45,554 nt of DNA, taken from contig VFJO01000027.1 in assembly GCA_009886045.1 (NCBI GenBank), positions 1 to 45,554 on the forward strand. The letters are read 5' to 3'. This stretch comes from Verrucomicrobiota bacterium (GTDB taxonomy: Bacteria; Verrucomicrobiota; Verrucomicrobiia; Chthoniobacterales; Terrimicrobiaceae). Shown piece after piece: positions 15,076-24,191 of the stretch; within the stretch, counting starts at the first letter, position 1; each line of letters begins with the position of its first letter. The position numbers were made by a program, and so were the translations under genes. The notes under the pieces are model-generated. The model was not told where the DNA came from, made no database searches, and saw only the letters and a list, made by a program, of their open reading frames with translations.

Positions 15076-16158
15076 TTACGGGTGAATCTGCGCTTTACGG
15101 TGGAGCACTTTCTCGAGGAGCGATTCGGTGGCCTGCTCGACTTGATCGACCGAGATGCCCGACAAGCACTTCTTTTTTTCGAGGATGCAGACCTCCAATC
15201 CGCAACCCGCACAGTCGGTCTTGTTATAAATAATCTGATTCAGATCGCCGCGTGGAAACCACTGGCGCGGCAGGTTCCGGGCTGAAAAGATCGCCACACA
15301 AGGCGTCCCCACACAGGCGGCAAGATGCATCGGCCCACTATCATGGCCGATAAAGAGTTGGCAGTGCTTAAGAACAGCGGCACTCACTCGGGGGGGGCAC
15401 GATCCACACAAGTTGAGACTCGGCCCGCTCCAGGCCTCAGCGCACGCGGCGGACTCCGGGAGTTCTTCTGGACTTCCGAGGAAAAGAGCCGTCCATCCCG
15501 GGAGTCGTTTCGACAAGCGACTCGAGAGGTCAGTCCAATTCGTGACGCCCCAGTGTTTGGCTTGGACTTTTGTTCCCGTGCTGAGAGCGAGGATTTTATC
15601 CCGCGACGCGAGTGGGGCCAATAAATTATGCGCCGTGGAGGTTTCTTGATCGGTCAATCGCAAATCCCAGAACTCGGGCTGCTCAAGATGGGCCTGAGCA
15701 ATCGGCTCAACCCGCCGAGCGATGCGGGCGGCCTCCCACTCCACCTCGCCAGTCATGGGGTGCGGCACGGCCATGCGATCCTCCACCGCCAAGTCAAATC
15801 CATAGAGATGCCTGGCTCCCGTCAGTCGAAAAAACGCCCGATCGCGGAGCGTGGCGCGATCCGAGCGGAACTCTGCCAGATTGAAAACCCCATCGAGACG
15901 AAGGCGGCGGAGCTTGGACATCAAGGTCACTAAAACCAATGGATTTCGTGTTCCGACGGGGTAATCCAAAACCTCATCAAAAAAATATCCTGTTCCAAGC
16001 ACCGCTTCGACAGGAGCCGCCTTGGAAGCCACGGGCTTGTTTGTGAGGAGCGTGATACGGGCATGCGGGAACGCGCGACGAATGGCGTGGAAGGCCGGGA
16101 GCGCCATAATACTATCTCCGAGACTGCCCAAACGATAAATGAGGATGTTTTTAAGCAT
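15076..16158 (-). CDS. Family 9 glycosyltransferase (heptosyltransferase-like)
   Basis: A 360-residue GT-B enzyme of the ADP-heptose:LPS heptosyltransferase family: ILIYRLGSLGDSIMALPAFHAIRRAFP at the N-terminus, FIGHDSGPMHLAACVGTPCVAIFSARN for the nucleotide-sugar site, and a C-terminal cluster with four cysteines (TDCAGCGLEVCILEKKKC, a pattern also seen in some relatives). Family members transfer heptose or other sugars to a core or glycan acceptor. In this cluster it probably adds one sugar of the repeat unit; the donor is unknown. It overlaps the polymerase-like gene by 8 bases. Confidence 0.87.
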   Translation of the reverse strand: MLKNILIYRLGSLGDSIMALPAFHAIRRAFPHARITLLTNKPVASKAAPVEAVLGTGYFFDEVLDYPVGTRNPLVLVTLMSKLRRLRLDGVFNLAEFRSDRATLRDRAFFRLTGARHLYGFDLAVEDRMAVPHPMTGEVEWEAARIARRVEPIAQAHLEQPEFWDLRLTDQETSTAHNLLAPLASRDKILALSTGTKVQAKHWGVTNWTDLSSRLSKRLPGWTALFLGSPEELPESAACAEAWSGPSLNLCGSCPPRVSAAVLKHCQLFIGHDSGPMHLAACVGTPCVAIFSARNLPRQWFPRGDLNQIIYNKTDCAGCGLEVCILEKKKCLSGISVDQVEQATESLLEKVLHRKAQIHP

Positions 16159-17485
16159 TCTCAGGGATCACACCAAAGTCGCTCGGGAGCGTTGCCGTGT
16201 GAACTACGAAAGGCGGATTGCAGGCGGCAAGCATGAGTCCAAAACTTAAGACAAGAAACCCCAAGGAAGTCGGTTGGGAGGTTTGTCCCATGACCATGGC
16301 CGGTAGAGCCACTGCGCCGAGCACAAGAGGCAGTGTGTTTTTCCTGTAGGCTTCGACGGTTGCGGAGACGAAGGCTTTGTAGGAAATGGCGATGCGAGTA
16401 AAAATCAGCAAAATTCCGAGGATGGGCCCCAGTTCACCGACCATCGTTGGCCACGAGGCTTCCGCGACGACAAAATCCTTGGCGCCCACAGCTCGCATGG
16501 CTCCAACATTTGTTCCCAAGCCAATTCCCATGCCGGAGAGGGGAACCTCCGCAGCCATTCTGAGACCACTCCACATGCCGCCAAGAACCCTCTTGGACAA
16601 AACGCCCGAGACGCCTTCCTCTTGCCCCTCGCTCCATGTTGCATTGTCCCAACGGAAGACGAATGCTTCTTTTGCGTCTTGAAAAAGGCTTGACTGCGAG
16701 AGCAGCAGCGAGAGACCCGACAGAAGGATACACGCAAAGACAAAGTTGCGTATCGTTTTACCAGCGAGCAAACTCGAAAGTGCCGCCATGAGAATCACCA
16801 AGGCAAAATTGAACAGCAGTGTTCTGCTGATCGACAAGGGAAGGGCAAAAATGATTCCCGCAGCCGAGATCCATATCCAGCGAGGATTTGGCTTGGGACC
16901 GCTTGTGAGCCACGCCGCAAGAAACGCAGCCGCGAGGGCATAGAAATCAGTGAGTCCATTGATAAATGAAAATGTGCCTGGCGGGCGGAATTTGTCCAGT
17001 GCACCCCCGAAGCCCGCGCTTCCCTCGCCGCCTGGAGCGATGTTTAAGATGTGTGACTGGGGAAGGGAAAATTGCAAAGCAATTAAAACAGTCATGGGAA
17101 TTGATAGGACGAGTAGGGCTCTTCCAAACTGCCAGGTGTCGTTGCGGTCGAAGACGAGCGCAAAGAGAAAAATTAACGGAAAGTGGAGGAACAAAATCCT
17201 TGCTCCAAAAATGGCCGTTGGCAAGTCGCCGTGACCACCGAGGAGGGCAAGTGGAATCGCCACGAGCGCAATGGCGTAGAGAGCAAGCAGCCAGCTATAC
17301 CATCGGCTTTTTGAGAGATATTCCCATCCCAAAACTATGGCGGCCAGGCAGATCGGGTCTCTTACAATTAAAAGTGGATTTGAGAGACCGGGAAGAAACC
17401 ATTTTCTGAGTGCTCCCTCGAAGATGACAAGCCAAAAGTAGGCCCAGAGGAGAATTTGGATTTTTCGTTTGTCCGTCAGTTGCAT
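16151..17485 (-). CDS. Polysaccharide polymerase-like membrane protein (Wzy candidate)
   Basis: A 444-residue, very hydrophobic protein with roughly ten to twelve membrane segments and a large hydrophilic loop around residues 255-335, the topology of Wzy/O-antigen polymerases. The motif FRPPGTFSFINGLTDFYALAAAF and the later GMGIGLGTNVGA and VAEASWPTMVGELGPILG (an E-x-G loop comparable to the ligase/polymerase family) support this. Being inside the EPS run next to the flippase, glycosyltransferases and chain-length kinase, it is the best candidate for the dedicated polymerase of this polymer; the other O-antigen ligase-like gene (64-1473) lies on the opposite strand. Confidence 0.75.
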   Translation of the reverse strand: MQLTDKRKIQILLWAYFWLVIFEGALRKWFLPGLSNPLLIVRDPICLAAIVLGWEYLSKSRWYSWLLALYAIALVAIPLALLGGHGDLPTAIFGARILFLHFPLIFLFALVFDRNDTWQFGRALLVLSIPMTVLIALQFSLPQSHILNIAPGGEGSAGFGGALDKFRPPGTFSFINGLTDFYALAAAFLAAWLTSGPKPNPRWIWISAAGIIFALPLSISRTLLFNFALVILMAALSSLLAGKTIRNFVFACILLSGLSLLLSQSSLFQDAKEAFVFRWDNATWSEGQEEGVSGVLSKRVLGGMWSGLRMAAEVPLSGMGIGLGTNVGAMRAVGAKDFVVAEASWPTMVGELGPILGILLIFTRIAISYKAFVSATVEAYRKNTLPLVLGAVALPAMVMGQTSQPTSLGFLVLSFGLMLAACNPPFVVHTATLPSDFGVIPENA

Positions 17486-17512
17486 GGAAAAATTCGGATT
17501 GTTGCAGAAATA

Positions 17513-18598
17513 TCAACCCCGACCGCTCGCGGAAGCCGTAATCTGTCGCGAGGGGTAGTATTTTTCGCGGAGTGCGAGAAGTGGATACTCGATCATTTTA
17601 TAAAACACCACACCAGCTACCAGTGAGACGCTTGCGAACGAAAAAAGAACGATCGGCCAGAGTCCTTGGATAAACTCAGGCATGCGACGCATAAGCATAT
17701 TCAAGGCCTGCAACACAACAGCATGAGTGATGTAAATAGAATAGGATGACAGCGCGATGATTTTCACGAAGCGATGCGTCGCGAGATTGAGTTGGTAAGA
17801 CGATGCTGAAAAGAGGGTAAGAGCAGCAAATAAGAGGCCCATGAGAAGAAGCCCCGGGCCAAAAATTGTCGCCGCGGATGCCAAGTGGGTTCCCAGAAGA
17901 ACGGTCACAAGCACGAGGAGGCAAAGGATAACGAACAAATTGGCTTGTGCCCGTTCGACACTCCAATGCATTGACAACCAAGCAGCCAGAACCCCAAGCC
18001 CCAAGGAATCCATGTAGAATTGGGATGCCGTGGTGGCCACACCAAAGGGTTGGTTGGGCTGGAAACCCGTCATTCGCAAATACGTGGGAATCAGAAGCAG
18101 CACAAGGACAATGATTTTCAGGGGCCAGGAACCTAATTGCCTGCTAAGGAAATATAAAATGGCAAGAACGAAGGGCAAGAGCGCGTAGAAGTGCTCCTCA
18201 ACGCACAGTGACCAACTCACCTTGAAAAAGGGAATAACTTCCATATAATTCTGCAAAAAAACCAGATAACGCCACTCAAATTCCTCCCCCTCAAAGAGTG
18301 CCGAGCCCAGAAATGAAACTGCCAGGGCGATGAGGTAGACCGGCACCGTGCGGGTGATGCGTCGAAGGATAAAACGCGTTTTATCAACAGATCCGCGCGT
18401 GAGTTTTTCGCGAAAATACAAGCCTCCAACAAGAAATCCGCTCAGGGCGAAAAAAAGATTCACCCCGTATTGACCGGGCTGAGATAGGAAGACCAACCAT
18501 TTGGGTTTCATAGGGAGCCATTGCACAACATGGTAGACCACAACCATCAGAATCGCTGTTGCGCGAAGTAAATCCAAGTTGGCAATTCGTTTATCCAT
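17513..18598 (-). CDS. Acyltransferase family 3 (OafA/YrhL-like) membrane protein
   Basis: About 361 residues with some ten membrane helices. Family signatures: RIANLDLLRATAILMVVVYH near the N-terminus (the catalytic-site R/H region), GQYGVNLFFALSGFLVGGLYF, RFILRRITRTVPVYLIAL, and SWSLCVEEHFYALLPF. These integral enzymes acetylate or otherwise acylate extracytoplasmic sugars. Start chosen at the ATG at 18598, overlapping the upstream glycosyltransferase by 8 bases and matching the family's N-terminus; the frame extends to 18625. With two cytoplasmic hexapeptide transferases also present, the polymer could be acylated at several positions (inference). Confidence 0.88.
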   Translation of the reverse strand: MDKRIANLDLLRATAILMVVVYHVVQWLPMKPKWLVFLSQPGQYGVNLFFALSGFLVGGLYFREKLTRGSVDKTRFILRRITRTVPVYLIALAVSFLGSALFEGEEFEWRYLVFLQNYMEVIPFFKVSWSLCVEEHFYALLPFVLAILYFLSRQLGSWPLKIIVLVLLLIPTYLRMTGFQPNQPFGVATTASQFYMDSLGLGVLAAWLSMHWSVERAQANLFVILCLLVLVTVLLGTHLASAATIFGPGLLLMGLLFAALTLFSASSYQLNLATHRFVKIIALSSYSIYITHAVVLQALNMLMRRMPEFIQGLWPIVLFSFASVSLVAGVVFYKMIEYPLLALREKYYPSRQITASASGRG

Positions 18599-19856
18599 GG
18601 GATAACTCGGTTCGCGGGAGGACATGGGTGGTGATGTCCGAGATCAATCTTGCCCGGTAGGATTCCCAAGTGAGTTGGCGTGCTTTCGCTTGTGCCGCCT
18701 CGCTCATTGCCGCGAGGAGATTTCGGTCGCGCAAGAGGAGTTCGATTTTTTCAACGATCGCTTCAGTGTTGCGAATCGGGACAATAAATCCATCCACTCC
18801 CTCGGAAATCACATCCGGCCCGCAGGTGTTCGGTGTGGTGATGACTGGTAGGCCTTGGGATAGAGCTTCGGTCACAACCATTCCAAACCCTTCGGCGAGA
18901 GATGGAAAAACAAAAACATCGTGAAGTCGCATCTGTTCTAAAATCTCGTGGTGGGACAAACTGGGAATCCAATGGTTGGAAGCGAGCGCCTTGTTAAGAG
19001 GAGCGCATTCTTTTGTAATCAAGGCGCCGATCATTGTGAGCGTGACTTTTTTTCCAAGAATGTTCCTGGCATCAATGAGATAAGAAAGGCCTTTCAATTG
19101 ATGTAGTCCCCCAACAAACAGAATTTTGAGGGGTTGCGAAGGGGGGGGGGCATGCGCAGGAAACTCCGGAGTTAGCAAGCTCTGGAGTGGTGAGCCGTAT
19201 GAGTTTACGATGATCGGAGCCAACGGAAAAGGATAATCGTTTAGGCTGCGTCTGCTGAATTCGGAAGCTACATAGATGCGGTCTGCCAAGCGCAGTTCCT
19301 CATCTTTACGATCCCGTTTCCCTTGCGAATCCTTGAATCCCGGCATGGTGACAATCCACTCGGGATGAAGTGCGCTTTCCTCGTGCATGATCGAGTCGAC
19401 TTTCCTCCAATGAGCTACAGGATAATCATAGAGGCACTTGATACCATGCTTTTTAGCAGATCGAAAGGAAGCGAGTGCACCGTCTTCATAGCAGTAGACA
19501 GCTCGCATTTTGCGCTGTGAGACAAGTCGGGATAATTTGCAGTCAAGTGCGGAAAAATTTTGATCCACCGAAGCCCAGCCGGTCTCATGGGTAATCCAAG
19601 CTTGGCGACCGCTTCGCAAGAGCAAAAGACGAAGGAGTTCTCTGGCAGGATGGCAGCGGGTGAATCGTTGGAGGGCTTTGGGGAAATGTCGACGACCCAG
19701 CTCCCGAAGAGGGGAAAACTTGGAGATATGGCCGAGAATAGTGGAGTCGAAAATGGCAATCGAAGTGATGAAGCAATCTAAAAGATTGGCTTCAGCGAAT
19801 GCCAGCATGGCCTGCCTCACATTGGCATTGCCCATAGGATGAGAGGATCCAAGCAT
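18591..19856 (-). CDS. Family 4 glycosyltransferase (GT-B fold)
   Basis: About 421 residues. The C-terminal domain is clear: LKILFVGGLHQLKGLSYLIDA (start of the nucleotide-sugar domain), VFVFPSLAEGFGMVVTEALSQG (E-x7-E motif), then GLPVITTPNTCGPDVI. The N-terminus, MLGSSHPMGNANVRQAMLA, matches a subgroup of EPS glycosyltransferases starting SHPTGN. I therefore chose the ATG at 19856 rather than 19892, which also removes an overlap with the acetyltransferase gene upstream. Near 19141 there is a run of ten G on the plus strand (C in the coding strand), encoding two prolines and neighbours, a possible slippage site. Transfers one sugar of the EPS repeat unit, specificity unknown. Confidence 0.86.
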   Translation of the reverse strand: MLGSSHPMGNANVRQAMLAFAEANLLDCFITSIAIFDSTILGHISKFSPLRELGRRHFPKALQRFTRCHPARELLRLLLLRSGRQAWITHETGWASVDQNFSALDCKLSRLVSQRKMRAVYCYEDGALASFRSAKKHGIKCLYDYPVAHWRKVDSIMHEESALHPEWIVTMPGFKDSQGKRDRKDEELRLADRIYVASEFSRRSLNDYPFPLAPIIVNSYGSPLQSLLTPEFPAHAPPPSQPLKILFVGGLHQLKGLSYLIDARNILGKKVTLTMIGALITKECAPLNKALASNHWIPSLSHHEILEQMRLHDVFVFPSLAEGFGMVVTEALSQGLPVITTPNTCGPDVISEGVDGFIVPIRNTEAIVEKIELLLRDRNLLAAMSEAAQAKARQLTWESYRARLISDITTHVLPRTELSHG

Positions 19857-19860
19857 ATTA

Positions 19861-20472
19861 TCAGGATCGCCCTTTCGTGCTGACATTTCCAAGCCAAGCC
19901 TCGTAGCAGGCCCGGAGAAGATTGGGAGAAAATGCCAAGGAATCGCAGCCCCGCATTTTCACAAACCGAGCGGGATTCCCAGCCACAACTTGCCCTGGAG
20001 GAACATCCCTTGTCACAACAGCACCCGCCGCCACGACGCTGGCTTTCCCAATCGTGACACCTGGAAGCAAGATCGCAGCCGTGCAGATCCAAGCGGAATC
20101 GTGAATGGTGATCGGCTTGTTGATGGAGTCGAAGAATGGACTCTCGAGGGAATGGGTTCCCGTGATGATTCGGACACCGTCATTCACAATCACATTGTTG
20201 CCGATGGTAACTGGTGCCAGAAGTTGAATTTCGGCACGCCCAACAAAGCTGCCCGAGCCGATGCTCAATTGACTCCATGCCCCCTGGAGAATGGCACCAT
20301 TCATGTCAGCGAGATTTCCAAATCGCACCCCTCCCCTTGCGTAATAAGCGCGACGAAAAGAAAGAGACAGCAGCGAAGGAAAGGTCCAGACACGCTTGGC
20401 CCATAATTTTAACCACTTATAGGAAAAAAGGGGTTCTTTAAGACGATTTTTTATCAGGTAGGGGCATGGCAT
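19861..20472 (-). CDS. Hexapeptide-repeat O-acetyltransferase
   Basis: About 203 residues with hexapeptide turns: FGNLADMNGAILQGAWSQLSIGSGSFVGRAEIQLLAPVTIGNNVIVNDGVRI (in several six-residue units), GTHS with the catalytic His, and a long run ending VTIGKASVVAAGAVVTRDVPPGQVVAGNPAR, the standard C-terminal cap of NodL/CatB/maltose-acetyltransferase relatives. Uses acetyl-CoA to acetylate a sugar hydroxyl or amino group. Start taken at the ATG at 20472; the frame continues to 20535 but that would overlap the preceding glycosyltransferase. No clear ribosome-binding site marks either start. Confidence 0.8.
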   Translation of the reverse strand: MPCPYLIKNRLKEPLFSYKWLKLWAKRVWTFPSLLSLSFRRAYYARGGVRFGNLADMNGAILQGAWSQLSIGSGSFVGRAEIQLLAPVTIGNNVIVNDGVRIITGTHSLESPFFDSINKPITIHDSAWICTAAILLPGVTIGKASVVAAGAVVTRDVPPGQVVAGNPARFVKMRGCDSLAFSPNLLRACYEAWLGNVSTKGRS

Positions 20473-20488
20473 AGCAAAGGAGGCAAGA

Positions 20489-21424
20489 TTATTCCACTTG
20501 ATTTCGATCTTTGAAACCTTGACGGGCTCCAGCAAAGAGACAAGGCAGATGTTGAAGAGGGATGCGCCACTTGCTCGGATAGCGGAGGACGCGCAGGATT
20601 CCCGGAATGAGCTTCGAACCTACAAACGTCTGCCGCGCAAGCCAGACAGCAGCTAAGATTACAGGTTGATATCTGAGAAAGATATAAGCATAATTATAGG
20701 AAGTATCTAATGCAAATTGACTTGCCATATTCAACCGATCATCATTTTCGGTTCGAGGGGCGGAATAATGGATCAACCAAGCATCACGGACAAAATGCAG
20801 TTCCTTGCCCTGCCGGAGAACCCGTGAGGCGAGGCTCTGCTCGCTTCCGACTTGTGCACCACTTCCCTTCAAACCCGCGCCAATCTTCATGCCTCGAATG
20901 AGCTTACTCCGATAGGTCATGTTGACTCCCTTGAGGATACTGACCTTGACAAAGTCCTTTCGGATCGGGCAATGATGCGTGGCGTGGAATTTTCCTGTCC
21001 ACGAATAGGTGCCGACCTTTTCAACAGGATCCGGGTTTCTCACCGCCTCGTCTTCCAGTTGCAAGCGATCTTGCCCCCCCACAACTCCACATTCCGGATG
21101 CGACTCGAAGTGGGCCAAGATGGTTGCCACCCAGTGCGATGGAGCTTCTGAATCATCATCGGTGAAGGTGACAAATGGGGCTTTGGCTTGCTGTAGGCCC
21201 GCATTCATGGCAGCGACGAGCCCGGGACTTTCTACGATGACTTCCTTGATACGATGGTCTTGCGATTGGAATTCCAACAAGCTTTTGCGAGTCGGGGCAT
21301 CATCGACGCGACACACACAGAGGATTTCAAAATCGGGCATAGTCTGCGTTTTGAGCGCCGCAAGACAACGGCGCAGGTCCGCCGGCCGGCCGTAGGAGGG
21401 GATGATGATCTGAATGGCAACCAT
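20489..21424 (-). CDS. Family 2 glycosyltransferase
   Basis: A 311-residue GT-A enzyme: IQIIIPSYGRPADLRRCLAAL at the N-terminus, VESPGLVAAMNAGLQQAKAPFVTFTDDDSEA giving the D-D-D metal site (about residues 88-90), and VVGGQDRL and an ED-like GSEQSLASRVLRQG region for acceptor binding. A C-terminal stretch (YIFLRYQPVILAAVWLARQ) could be a membrane-associated helix. It is 12 bases after the preceding glycosyltransferase and 16 before the acetyltransferase, so part of the EPS run. Donor and linkage unknown. Confidence 0.87.
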   Translation of the reverse strand: MVAIQIIIPSYGRPADLRRCLAALKTQTMPDFEILCVCRVDDAPTRKSLLEFQSQDHRIKEVIVESPGLVAAMNAGLQQAKAPFVTFTDDDSEAPSHWVATILAHFESHPECGVVGGQDRLQLEDEAVRNPDPVEKVGTYSWTGKFHATHHCPIRKDFVKVSILKGVNMTYRSKLIRGMKIGAGLKGSGAQVGSEQSLASRVLRQGKELHFVRDAWLIHYSAPRTENDDRLNMASQFALDTSYNYAYIFLRYQPVILAAVWLARQTFVGSKLIPGILRVLRYPSKWRIPLQHLPCLFAGARQGFKDRNQVE

Positions 21425-21436
21425 AATGGAAAAATC

Positions 21437-22600
21437 TCAGCAGGAAGATTCTGCAAATTTCAGAGCAGACCAGAATCGATTTCGGATTTCAGCGATCTCG
21501 AAGTCCCTCCTGCCGAGTTGGAGGGCATTTTCAATCGTCTGATAACGCTCGAGTTCCACATTTTTCAAGGCGCCTGAGATTGCCTGCGGATCATTCGAAT
21601 GACAAGAGAAGCATGCGTGATTTTTTTGAAGAAGTTGGAAAGCTGCAGACTCTTTCGGACCGTGGTAGAAGATCGGGAGCCCGGACCCCAGATAGGTGAT
21701 CATCTTGGTGGAGAGGCTGAACTTGGCAAAGTTTGCATATTGGGGGTCGATGGAAAGCGGGAGATAGAGCAAATCCACAGAGCCAAGGTCGTTCAGCACT
21801 TCTTCTTGAGAGCCAAAGGGAAGAACCTCGATCGGAGGAGCCGCCTCGTCCTCTCCTGCCAAGCGTCGCCCGCCTCGCACGATGAAGCGAACCTGCCAAT
21901 CCGGGTGCTCGCGGCTGAAAAGTTTGATCCCCTGCTGAAATGCCAAAAAGCTGGGCTCATAGTGCACATTCAACCCACCGGCAAAATAAACATGAAGCCG
22001 CTTCGGAGCGCGTGGACGAGGTTCGGGGGCGATGGTGTCCAACCCATCGGTGACCTGAATCCAATCGCGCTTGCCATAGCGCCGCGAATATTCGTCGCCC
22101 ATCTCAGGCGAAATGACAAAGCGCGTGGAGGGTTCCCTCCAAGCCTCCGCCGCCCAACTTTCGATGCGATCCTTCCACAGATCAAATGCGGCCAGATGCC
22201 GAATGTCGTCGTGGACACTTAGGGAATATGGCACATGGTGGAGGCGGCACCAGTCGAACGCGTGTTTGAATCCAAGACCATGGAGAAGAAGATGAACATG
22301 GTCGGGTTGCACGCGACTCATGGCTGCAAAAAGTTTCCTGCGAGAATTTGCCCAAGTCAAGATGCGGAAAAGATTCAGCGAAGCGGCCAGGCGCGTATGC
22401 TCCAGACGACCGAATGTGATCCGTTCTTTGATAAATATTTCGGATTTATTATAGGGTTGGCTCGGTGTGTGGAGTCCAAAGACAAGGACGCTCGGAATGA
22501 ATCCTTGTTTTTCAAGAAGATTCAAAAAAATCTTGAAGCTCCCCCCCTGTTCAAGCATTCCAAGCATTTGAACAAAGAGAATTTTTTTTGGCTTATCCAA
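21437..22600 (-). CDS. GT-B fold glycosyltransferase (GT4-like)
   Basis: A 387-residue protein with an N-terminal Gly-rich start (KKILFVQMLGMLEQGGSFKIFL), a middle HVYFAGGLNVHYEPSFLAF segment opening the second domain, and LNDLGSVDLLYLPLSI followed by STKMITYLGSGLPIFYHG near the C-terminus, the layout of GT4-like glycosyltransferases in which the usual E-x7-E is replaced by an S-T-K-x-x-x-Y-L-x-x-G-x-P element. Also contains HLLLHGLGFKHAF and SVHDDIRHL, typical of the acceptor domain. It lies 21 bases after a methyltransferase in the EPS run. Sugar specificity unknown. Confidence 0.78.
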   Translation of the reverse strand: MDKPKKILFVQMLGMLEQGGSFKIFLNLLEKQGFIPSVLVFGLHTPSQPYNKSEIFIKERITFGRLEHTRLAASLNLFRILTWANSRRKLFAAMSRVQPDHVHLLLHGLGFKHAFDWCRLHHVPYSLSVHDDIRHLAAFDLWKDRIESWAAEAWREPSTRFVISPEMGDEYSRRYGKRDWIQVTDGLDTIAPEPRPRAPKRLHVYFAGGLNVHYEPSFLAFQQGIKLFSREHPDWQVRFIVRGGRRLAGEDEAAPPIEVLPFGSQEEVLNDLGSVDLLYLPLSIDPQYANFAKFSLSTKMITYLGSGLPIFYHGPKESAAFQLLQKNHACFSCHSNDPQAISGALKNVELERYQTIENALQLGRRDFEIAEIRNRFWSALKFAESSC

Positions 22601-22621
22601 TGTTTTTTATTTTGTTGGAAA

Positions 22622-23443
22622 TTAATTAATCGTGACGGTTTTTTTTTGGAATCGGGAAGCAGAATTCGCAAAGATTTTTCTGGTAACGATACCCGGAAGG
22701 AATTGCAAGGCTTTTTCAATGCAATGAACGAACGGATCAGGGAGAAAACGAAGAAGGAGTCCCAACTTTATATGGCCAACCGTAAGCGGATTGGTGAAAA
22801 GACAATGCTTTTCCAATCGCAATCCCGTCCTTGCCCCCAAGGCACTGATTTCATCGTAATGAAGCAGGAATATATGCCCGTCACCATCCGGCTTAAATTG
22901 GACACTCTCGTATTGCTCTGGATTCTCACACTCGGAGAATTTTGGCAGGTTGTTGAGGAAGTAACCGCCGTTTGGAGTGCTCATGACAATAAATCCGCCG
23001 AGTTTGACAAGGCGTGCAACTTTATTTAGAAACTCATCAGGGTGAGCAACATGCTCAATAATTTCTGCAATAAGGACACAGTCAAATTCCCCGTCTTGAG
23101 CGATTTCAAAGGCATTCCCAGGGCAAAAATCGATCGTTCCAAATTCATGTTTTAATCGCACATACCCCTCAAGTTCTGCTCGCAAATCGTTCCACACGAC
23201 TCGGTAACCCTGCTCTGCTAATCGAAGCGAATAGTTTCCTTGCGCTGCAGCAATATCGAGGATACGGGCATTGGAAGGAATTGCCGAAGAAATGAGTTCC
23301 AATGTTTTGGCCATGCGAACACCATATGCGATGGAATGCCCCCTGCTGGAGTGGGTTGTGACATTCCAGATTTCCAGCTCATCATATCGGTGCGCTGTTT
23401 TCCAGGATTCGGGCCAGGTTGGATCGTAAGGAACTCTTCTCAT
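22622..23443 (-). CDS. Class I SAM-dependent methyltransferase
   Basis: A 273-residue methyltransferase. SAM motif I reads ARILDIAAAQGNYSLRLAE (A in place of one Gly), followed by VVWNDLR, FDCVLIAEIIEHVAHPDEFL (motif IV) and LVKLGGFIVMSTPNGG. The C-terminal third (about residues 200-273) is a separate helical region. It resembles UbiG-type enzymes in polysaccharide clusters. The gene is more A/T-rich than the glycosyltransferases around it, like 25520-27490, which hints at separate acquisition. The stop lies in a T-rich tract at about 22622-22645. Confidence 0.8.
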   Translation of the reverse strand: MRRVPYDPTWPESWKTAHRYDELEIWNVTTHSSRGHSIAYGVRMAKTLELISSAIPSNARILDIAAAQGNYSLRLAEQGYRVVWNDLRAELEGYVRLKHEFGTIDFCPGNAFEIAQDGEFDCVLIAEIIEHVAHPDEFLNKVARLVKLGGFIVMSTPNGGYFLNNLPKFSECENPEQYESVQFKPDGDGHIFLLHYDEISALGARTGLRLEKHCLFTNPLTVGHIKLGLLLRFLPDPFVHCIEKALQFLPGIVTRKIFANSASRFQKKTVTIN

Positions 23444-23447
23444 GGCA

Positions 23448-24191
23448 TTATTTGAGCGCGGGTTGCAAGAATTTTTCCGATACGGGATTGAGCGTTCTTG
23501 CGAAGTAATGCTGAACCGAGCCAGTGAAAACAGAGTTCAGGCTCACATCTGCATGGCTCCCCACACGGTGAAGTGGAATATCTTGGAATTTTTCGAGTGC
23601 ATGCATTTTTTCCTTGGTGGAATTGGCGATGATCTCTTCGGCTCGAGACCGGGTGAGTGGCCATTTGAGTAGTGTGGTGATACGCAGGAGTTGCTCGCAG
23701 GGATGGGATACAACATCCTCATAGCGAATGACGAGTTCCGTTTCTGGAGCCTGTGCCCAACCGCTCACATGCTCACTCCAAGTGGATGGCCAGTGCGGAT
23801 GACTTACAAAATCCTCGAGGCTTCCGTGAAACCTGCCCTCATCACGCTGATAGCGCCAATTCGAGTGGGTTGCGGCGCGGCCGTCGCGCACGAGATAGAT
23901 GACCCGACGAAATGGCTGCCAGCGGGTGAGGTGGGATTTGATGAGATTCGTCCTGCGACATTGAAACCAAGTCAGGTTCCCGTGCATATCGGGGATGATT
24001 TCGTTGATGCGTTGGAAATCACTTTCTGTGAAGCCTGGCCGAGCTTGAAGGAGCATGAAACGAATCCATGTGTTTCCCGAGCGAGGATAGGAAACAAGAA
24101 AAACATCGCTCTTTTTCACCCCGTAGCGGGCTTCCCACCACCGGCGGTAGAATGCTCGCAGAAAGGGTCGAGTGGCGAGAGATTTAAGCAT
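23448..24191 (-). CDS. PAPS-dependent sulfotransferase domain protein
   Basis: A 247-residue sulfotransferase. The 5'-phosphosulfate loop is plain as YPRSGNTW (about residues 35-42) and the 3'-phosphate motif as RVIYLVRDGRAATHSNW (about 95-111), with the late YEDVVSHPCEQLLRI segment that supports the nucleotide. Such enzymes transfer sulfate from PAPS to hydroxyls. Placed between a flippase (8-base overlap) and a methyltransferase in an EPS run, it is likely to sulfate a sugar in the repeat unit, in the cytoplasm before flipping. The usual C-terminal G-x-x-G-x-x-K motif of eukaryotic cytosolic enzymes is not seen. A non-glycan acceptor cannot be excluded. Confidence 0.87.
   Translation of the reverse strand: MLKSLATRPFLRAFYRRWWEARYGVKKSDVFLVSYPRSGNTWIRFMLLQARPGFTESDFQRINEIIPDMHGNLTWFQCRRTNLIKSHLTRWQPFRRVIYLVRDGRAATHSNWRYQRDEGRFHGSLEDFVSHPHWPSTWSEHVSGWAQAPETELVIRYEDVVSHPCEQLLRITTLLKWPLTRSRAEEIIANSTKEKMHALEKFQDIPLHRVGSHADVSLNSVFTGSVQHYFARTLNPVSEKFLQPALK

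Noticed and set aside
22235-23029. 264-codon plus-strand frame across the GT4-like and methyltransferase genes
   Set aside because: Crosses two genes with well-supported motifs on the other strand; Lys-rich but no fold-like pattern.
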